A stretch of DNA of 9,974 bases from assembly GCA_026989045.1 (NCBI GenBank), contig JALSJY010000224.1, forward strand, positions 1-9,974. Direction: 5' to 3'. Shown in pieces: positions 6,816 through 9,974 of this stretch; the stretch's first letter is position 1; each line of letters opens with the position of its first letter. Below the pieces are notes generated by a model. The model had not been told where the DNA came from, did no database searches, and saw only the letters and a list, made by a program, of their open reading frames with translations. The position numbers and the translations under genes were made by a program. This DNA comes from Hyphomicrobiales bacterium (GTDB lineage Bacteria > Pseudomonadota > Alphaproteobacteria > Rhizobiales > Devosiaceae).

Positions 6816-6959
6816 GGTTTGTGCCTTTTCTTATGTAAATATAAATGTTTTTCGAATCTTTTTGTATTATTTTATAGTTGTTATAATCAAATCATTGCAG
6901 GCATGGAAGTCTTAGGCCATAAGTCTTACCTATAATTAGTGATTTTAATTTTTAGAGCG
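6816..6959. promoter_or_regulatory. Divergent acnA / ccm control region
   Basis: These 144 bp separate acnA (leftward) and ccmA (rightward). For ccmA a perfect TATAAT at 6931-6936 would start transcription near 6943, about 20 nt before the ATG, but no good -35 box lies at 16-18 nt. In its place are two copies of AAGTCTTA (6907-6914 and 6921-6928), 14 bp apart, which could bind an activator. For acnA, TATAAA on the minus strand (6876-6871) has CTGCAA (6900-6895) 18 nt upstream. A second plus-strand TATAAT lies at 6882-6887. Assignments are by eye. Confidence 0.4.
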
Positions 6960-6962
6960 ATG

Positions 6963-7619
6963 ATGAATATTCAATTACCCCCATATAAGCTTAAAGTGAA
7001 TAATCTGCAAATTATGCGCTCAAGCCGTGAAATTTTGTCAGATATTTCTTTTGAAGTTAATTTTGGCGAAGCGCTTTTGTTGCGTGGAGCTAATGGAGTT
7101 GGCAAAACTTCATTGTTAATGGCGCTGGCTGGTTATTTGCATATTGGTCAAGGTCTTATTGATTGGCAAAAACCAATAAAAAAAGATGATGAGCGTGATG
7201 TTTATGAGGATATGTTTTTTATTTCTCATCTTCATGCCATGAAAGAAAATCTAAGTCTAAGAGAGAATTTGAAATTCTGGGCTGAGGTTAATGGTAGTGA
7301 TAGCGCTATTGATGATAATAAAATAATGGAAGCGCTTGAAAAGGCTGGCCTTGCTCATGGGGCTGATTTTGATGCTTTATTATTATCGCAAGGGCAGAAA
7401 AAACGTCTTAGTTTGGCGCGGCTTTTGGTTAGCAGAAAACCTATTTGGCTTTTAGATGAGCCAACAGCGGCGCTTGATAGTGAGGGTGATAAATGGGTTG
7501 CTTCAATAATTGATGCGCATCTTGATGCGGGTGGTTTAATAATAGCGGCGACGCATCTTGATTTAGAGATGAAAAAAAACAAACGAATAAAAACTATTAT
7601 TTTGGGGGTAGATAAATGA
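6963..7619 (+). CDS. ccmA: Haem exporter ATP-binding protein CcmA
   Basis: This is the ATPase of the CcmABCD complex, which releases haem-loaded CcmE in cytochrome c maturation (System I). The 218 residues contain Walker A GANGVGKTS (42-50), a HLHAMKENLSLRENLKFW stretch typical of CcmA (89-106), the signature LSQGQKKRLSLARLL (141-155), Walker B IWLLDEPTAALD (161-172) and the switch histidine His198 in AATHLD. The start is uncertain. Tandem ATGs lie at 6960 and 6963, AGAG is 5 nt before the second, and a GTG at 6939 also opens the frame. The GTG lies just after a TATAAT and probably before the transcript begins, so it is rejected. The stop overlaps the ccmB start in ATGA. Confidence 0.95.
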   Translation: MNIQLPPYKLKVNNLQIMRSSREILSDISFEVNFGEALLLRGANGVGKTSLLMALAGYLHIGQGLIDWQKPIKKDDERDVYEDMFFISHLHAMKENLSLRENLKFWAEVNGSDSAIDDNKIMEALEKAGLAHGADFDALLLSQGQKKRLSLARLLVSRKPIWLLDEPTAALDSEGDKWVASIIDAHLDAGGLIIAATHLDLEMKKNKRIKTIILGVDK

Positions 7620-8287
7620 GTTTTAGAGCCTTCACTGCTATTATAAAACGCGATGTAAAAATGGCCATGCGCTCATTTGGTGATGGACTTACCTTAGTGC
7701 TTTTTTTCATCATGATAGGGGTAATAATTCCATTTGCGGTTGGCCCAAATAAAGTATTACTTGCGACCATTGCGCCGGGGGTTGTTTGGATGGCGGCGTT
7801 TTTATCTTCACTGTTGGCGATTGATAGATTTTTTAGAGCGGATTTTGAAGATGGATCTCTTTTGGCAATGCGTCATGCGTCCATCTCGCTTTCAACAATA
7901 GCCTTTGCGAAACTAATAGCGCTCTGGCTTACAACAATTTTGCCGCTTATTTTTGCAACCCCAATGTTAGCGATGATGTTAAATATGGATTATGAATTAT
8001 TTTTCAGGACAATCTTATCACTTTTGGTTGGCACACCAGCTCTAATTGCCTTTGGCGGAATAGGAGCAGCAATTACGGTTTCTTTAAAGCGCGGGGGGTT
8101 AATTGCTCCAGTTTTAATTTTGCCGCTTTCTATTCCTATTTTAATATTTGGAATTTCAGCAATAAAGACAAATGCAGGAGTTGGCGTTGAAAATACAGCG
8201 GTTTTGTTTTTGTTGGGAATTTCGATGTTGGCTATGGTTTTTGCACCATTTGCAATTGCGCTTGCACTAAAGCTTGACCAAGAGTAA
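7616..8287 (+). CDS. ccmB: Haem exporter membrane protein CcmB
   Basis: A protein of 223 residues, the usual CcmB length, with six hydrophobic segments (about 23-41, 48-70, 96-122, 129-155, 162-183 and 193-218). It forms the inner-membrane channel part that pairs with CcmA. Family motifs are the IAPGVVWMAAFLSSLLAIDRFF stretch (52-73), FEDGSL (77-82) and LWLTTILPLIFATPMLAMML (103-122). It overlaps ccmA by four bases (ATGA), and GGGGG lies 7 nt before the ATG, so translation is probably coupled. It is the second gene of the rightward ccm operon. Confidence 0.95.
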   Translation: MSFRAFTAIIKRDVKMAMRSFGDGLTLVLFFIMIGVIIPFAVGPNKVLLATIAPGVVWMAAFLSSLLAIDRFFRADFEDGSLLAMRHASISLSTIAFAKLIALWLTTILPLIFATPMLAMMLNMDYELFFRTILSLLVGTPALIAFGGIGAAITVSLKRGGLIAPVLILPLSIPILIFGISAIKTNAGVGVENTAVLFLLGISMLAMVFAPFAIALALKLDQE

Positions 8288-8318
8288 CAAGATAAGAGTA
8301 ATAAAAAGAGTTTTAAAA

Positions 8319-9122
8319 ATGAAAAAATATTCACCTCCAAAAAATATCAATAAATCACAAACTGTAAAAGAGATGAATTGGTTTGATAAATTAGCTCATC
8401 CTGGGCAGTTTCTTAAATGGTCTAAATATCTTATTTTACCGCTATCGTTAATTACAATTGCTTTGTTTGGAATTGGCTTATGGTTTGCTTTTTTTAATTC
8501 ACCTGAAGATTATCAAATGGGTGATACTGTTCGCATCATGTATATTCATGTGCCAAATGCTTGGCTCAGCCAATTTGTTTATATGGCGATGGCTGTTTCA
8601 GCGATTGGAACTTTGGTTTGGCGACACCCAATGGCTGATGTTTCGATGAAGGTTGCTGCACCGCTTGGAGCGGCGTTTACTGCACTTGCTTTGTTTACTG
8701 GCTCGCTTTGGGGGCGGCCAACTTGGGGAACATATTGGGAGTGGGACGGGCGCATGACCGCAACGCTTATATTATTGTTCATGTATTTGGGCTTGGTGGC
8801 GTTATGGCGTTCGTTTGATGACCAATTGCGTGCGGCAAAACTAATTGCTGTGCTTACTTTGGTTGGGGCGATAAATATCCCGATAATAAAATTTTCGGTT
8901 GATTGGTGGAATACTCTGCACCAGCCAAGTATTATCAGTGCAGAAGGCCTATCGATGCCAGCTTCAATTTATACGCCATTACTTGTGATGATGTTGGCAT
9001 TCACTTTTTTGTTTGTCACTTTACATCTGGTGGGAATGCGCACAGAAATATTAAAACGTAAAGCCGATGCATTGATACGCAAAAGCGTAAGCCAAACTGG
9101 TAATAAAGGAGTAGGTAAATGA
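8319..9122 (+). CDS. ccmC: Haem-handling protein CcmC
   Basis: CcmC binds haem at the periplasmic face of the inner membrane and delivers it to CcmE. From the ATG at 8319 it has 267 residues and six transmembrane segments. The tryptophan-rich WWD domain is present as WGRPTWGTYWEWDGRMTAT (131-149). It is flanked by the two haem-ligand histidines, His77 in MYIHVPNAWLSQF and His201 in WWNTLHQPSII. AAGAG lies 8 nt before 8319. A TTG at 8274 would overlap ccmB, and an ATG at 8373 has no room for a ribosome site, so both are less likely. The lysine-rich N-terminus is somewhat longer than usual. Its stop overlaps the ccmD start (ATGA). Confidence 0.95.
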   Translation: MKKYSPPKNINKSQTVKEMNWFDKLAHPGQFLKWSKYLILPLSLITIALFGIGLWFAFFNSPEDYQMGDTVRIMYIHVPNAWLSQFVYMAMAVSAIGTLVWRHPMADVSMKVAAPLGAAFTALALFTGSLWGRPTWGTYWEWDGRMTATLILLFMYLGLVALWRSFDDQLRAAKLIAVLTLVGAINIPIIKFSVDWWNTLHQPSIISAEGLSMPASIYTPLLVMMLAFTFLFVTLHLVGMRTEILKRKADALIRKSVSQTGNKGVGK

Positions 9123-9301
9123 TGGATTTTAATTCAGCAATAGATCTTGGGCCTCATGCCACTTTTATCATTATTAGCTATCTTGGAGTTGCATTAGTTA
9201 GTTTTGGTTTGATTCTTGGCACGATATTAAACTCCAAACATCAGAAAAAGCGACTAGCTGATCTAGAAGCAAAAGGCATTCGTCGTAAATCGGATAAATA
9301 G
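9119..9301 (+). CDS. ccmD: Haem exporter small subunit CcmD
   Basis: CcmD is a 60-residue protein with one membrane helix that steadies the CcmABC-CcmE complex. The LGPHATFIIISYLG segment (10-23) and the C-terminal charged tail with RLADLEAKGIRRKSDK match the family pattern of PHxxFI near the start and a short basic cytoplasmic tail with LE..G..RR. The start ATG at 9119 overlaps the ccmC stop by four bases, and AAAGGAG lies 7 nt before it. A second ATG immediately follows at 9122. Confidence 0.93.
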   Translation: MMDFNSAIDLGPHATFIIISYLGVALVSFGLILGTILNSKHQKKRLADLEAKGIRRKSDK

Positions 9302-9323
9302 ATTTTAACAACAGGTTGTAGAT

Positions 9324-9884
9324 ATGAAGCGTATTATTTTACTTGCCACCCCTTTGATTTTATTAGTGGCACTTTTGTTTCTGTTTGCTACGAATATCAC
9401 TCGTGATACAAGTTATATCCCCTCGGCTTTAATTGATAAGCCAGCGCCTGAATTTACTTTGCCTGATGTTGAAAATCTAATTTTGGACGGTGTGGTGATT
9501 AAGGGTTTTGATCGTAGTAATTTAATTGGTCAGGTTAGTGTAGTAAATGTTTTTGCTTCATGGTGTGTTCCTTGTCGCCAAGAGCATCCATTTTTAATGG
9601 AATTATCGGCAGCAGATAAAGATATAAAAATCTTTGGTATTAACCAAAAAGATGCCCCTGAAAATGCCAAAGACTTTTTAGAGGAATTAGGTAATCCTTA
9701 TGATTTTGTTGGTGCTGATAAGGGGCGGGTTTCAATTGAGTGGGGAATTTATGGTATTCCTGAAACATTCGTGTTGAATGCTAAGGGGACTATTACCTAT
9801 AAGCACACAGGCCCTTTCACTCGCAATAGTTTTGAAAATTCACTTTTGCCAGCAATTGAGGCGGCAAAAGCTATGGGTGAGTAG
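9324..9884 (+). CDS. ccmG: Thiol:disulphide interchange protein CcmG (DsbE)
   Basis: A 186-residue periplasmic thioredoxin-like protein held by an N-terminal membrane anchor (residues 4-23). It keeps the haem-binding cysteines of apocytochrome c reduced before haem attachment. The lead-in PAPEFTLPDVE (40-50) and the active site ASWCVPCRQEHP (Cys81, Cys84) identify the DsbE/CcmG branch of the family. The GIYGIPETFVLN segment, with cis-proline 146 and Glu147, and the insert between residues 100 and 135 are also CcmG-like. It starts 22 bp after ccmD with AGG 8 nt upstream and closes the visible operon. No terminator is visible before the repeat that follows. Confidence 0.95.
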   Translation: MKRIILLATPLILLVALLFLFATNITRDTSYIPSALIDKPAPEFTLPDVENLILDGVVIKGFDRSNLIGQVSVVNVFASWCVPCRQEHPFLMELSAADKDIKIFGINQKDAPENAKDFLEELGNPYDFVGADKGRVSIEWGIYGIPETFVLNAKGTITYKHTGPFTRNSFENSLLPAIEAAKAMGE

Positions 9885-9906
9885 ATCCTGTTTGCGCCTC
9901 TCATTT

Positions 9907-9974
9907 GTCATTGTAAGGAGGCATCGCCGACGAAGCAATCCAGACTTTTTAAGTGATTGTAATGCTGCTCTGGA
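9907..9974. repeat. Dispersed palindromic repeat (GTCATTG..AGGAG..GAAGCAATCCAG type), truncated by window end
   Basis: TCATTGTAAGGAGGCATCG and CGACGAAGCAATCCAGA match the well-known bacterial intergenic repeat reading GTCATTGCGAGGAG followed by CGAAGCAATCCAG. The inverted arm starts again at TCTGGA (9969-9974), the reverse complement of TCCAGA at 9939-9944. The window therefore cuts the element in its right arm, and the next bases should read close to TTGCTTCG. It lies just after ccmG and may act as a 3' hairpin for the ccm transcript. It is a different family from the repeat at 2389-2457. Confidence 0.7.

Noticed and set aside
7990..8340. Minus-strand ORF of 116 codons opposite ccmB
   Set aside because: Mirror of a hydrophobic membrane-protein gene; the plus-strand CcmB is clear and full length.
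8458..8649. Plus-strand ORF of 63 codons inside ccmC
   Set aside because: Out-of-frame reading of the ccmC membrane segments; the ccmC frame holds all family motifs.

Overview
The window is AT-rich chromosomal DNA from an alphaproteobacterium, most likely of the order Hyphomicrobiales (Rhizobiales). Three things point there: two invasion-associated locus B (IalB) family proteins, a TMBIM/Bax-inhibitor-1 protein of the rhizobial type, and the block DUF1223 - acnA <-> ccmABCDG. From memory, acnA next to ccmABCDG is typical of rhizobia and Brucella relatives. The low GC is unusual for that order, and I cannot name a genus. The genes look intact and ordinary; I see no phage, integrase, IS transposase, CRISPR array, tRNA or rRNA.

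Layout. Bases 1-103 hold the 3' end of a rightward membrane-protein gene. It meets a leftward two-gene unit of secreted IalB paralogues (1185-655, then 631-113). A gene-free stretch of about 320 bp follows, then a rightward TMBIM membrane protein (1507-2232) with a clear intrinsic terminator. Next come a dispersed-repeat palindrome (2389-2457), a short leader ORF with a strong ribosome binding site, and a GNAT acetyltransferase (2542-3048). Between the acetyltransferase and the next gene lie a good sigma70-type promoter and a strong intrinsic terminator about 80 nt apart, which together look like a small RNA gene.

The right half is central and respiratory metabolism. The leftward unit is acnA (6815-4140) followed by a secreted thioredoxin-fold DUF1223 protein (4080-3319). 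The rightward unit, divergent from acnA, is ccmA-ccmB-ccmC-ccmD-ccmG (6963-9884), packed with ATGA-type overlaps. CcmABCD moves and loads haem for cytochrome c maturation and CcmG is the periplasmic thiol reductase for apocytochrome c. The remaining System I genes (ccmE, F, H, I) are not here; in rhizobia they usually form a separate operon. The window ends inside a second dispersed-repeat palindrome.

The observations most worth following up are the candidate small RNA at 3243-3320, the leader ORF whose stop codon overlaps the GTG start of the acetyltransferase, and the two unrelated dispersed repeat elements. I did not find a convincing new multi-gene system.
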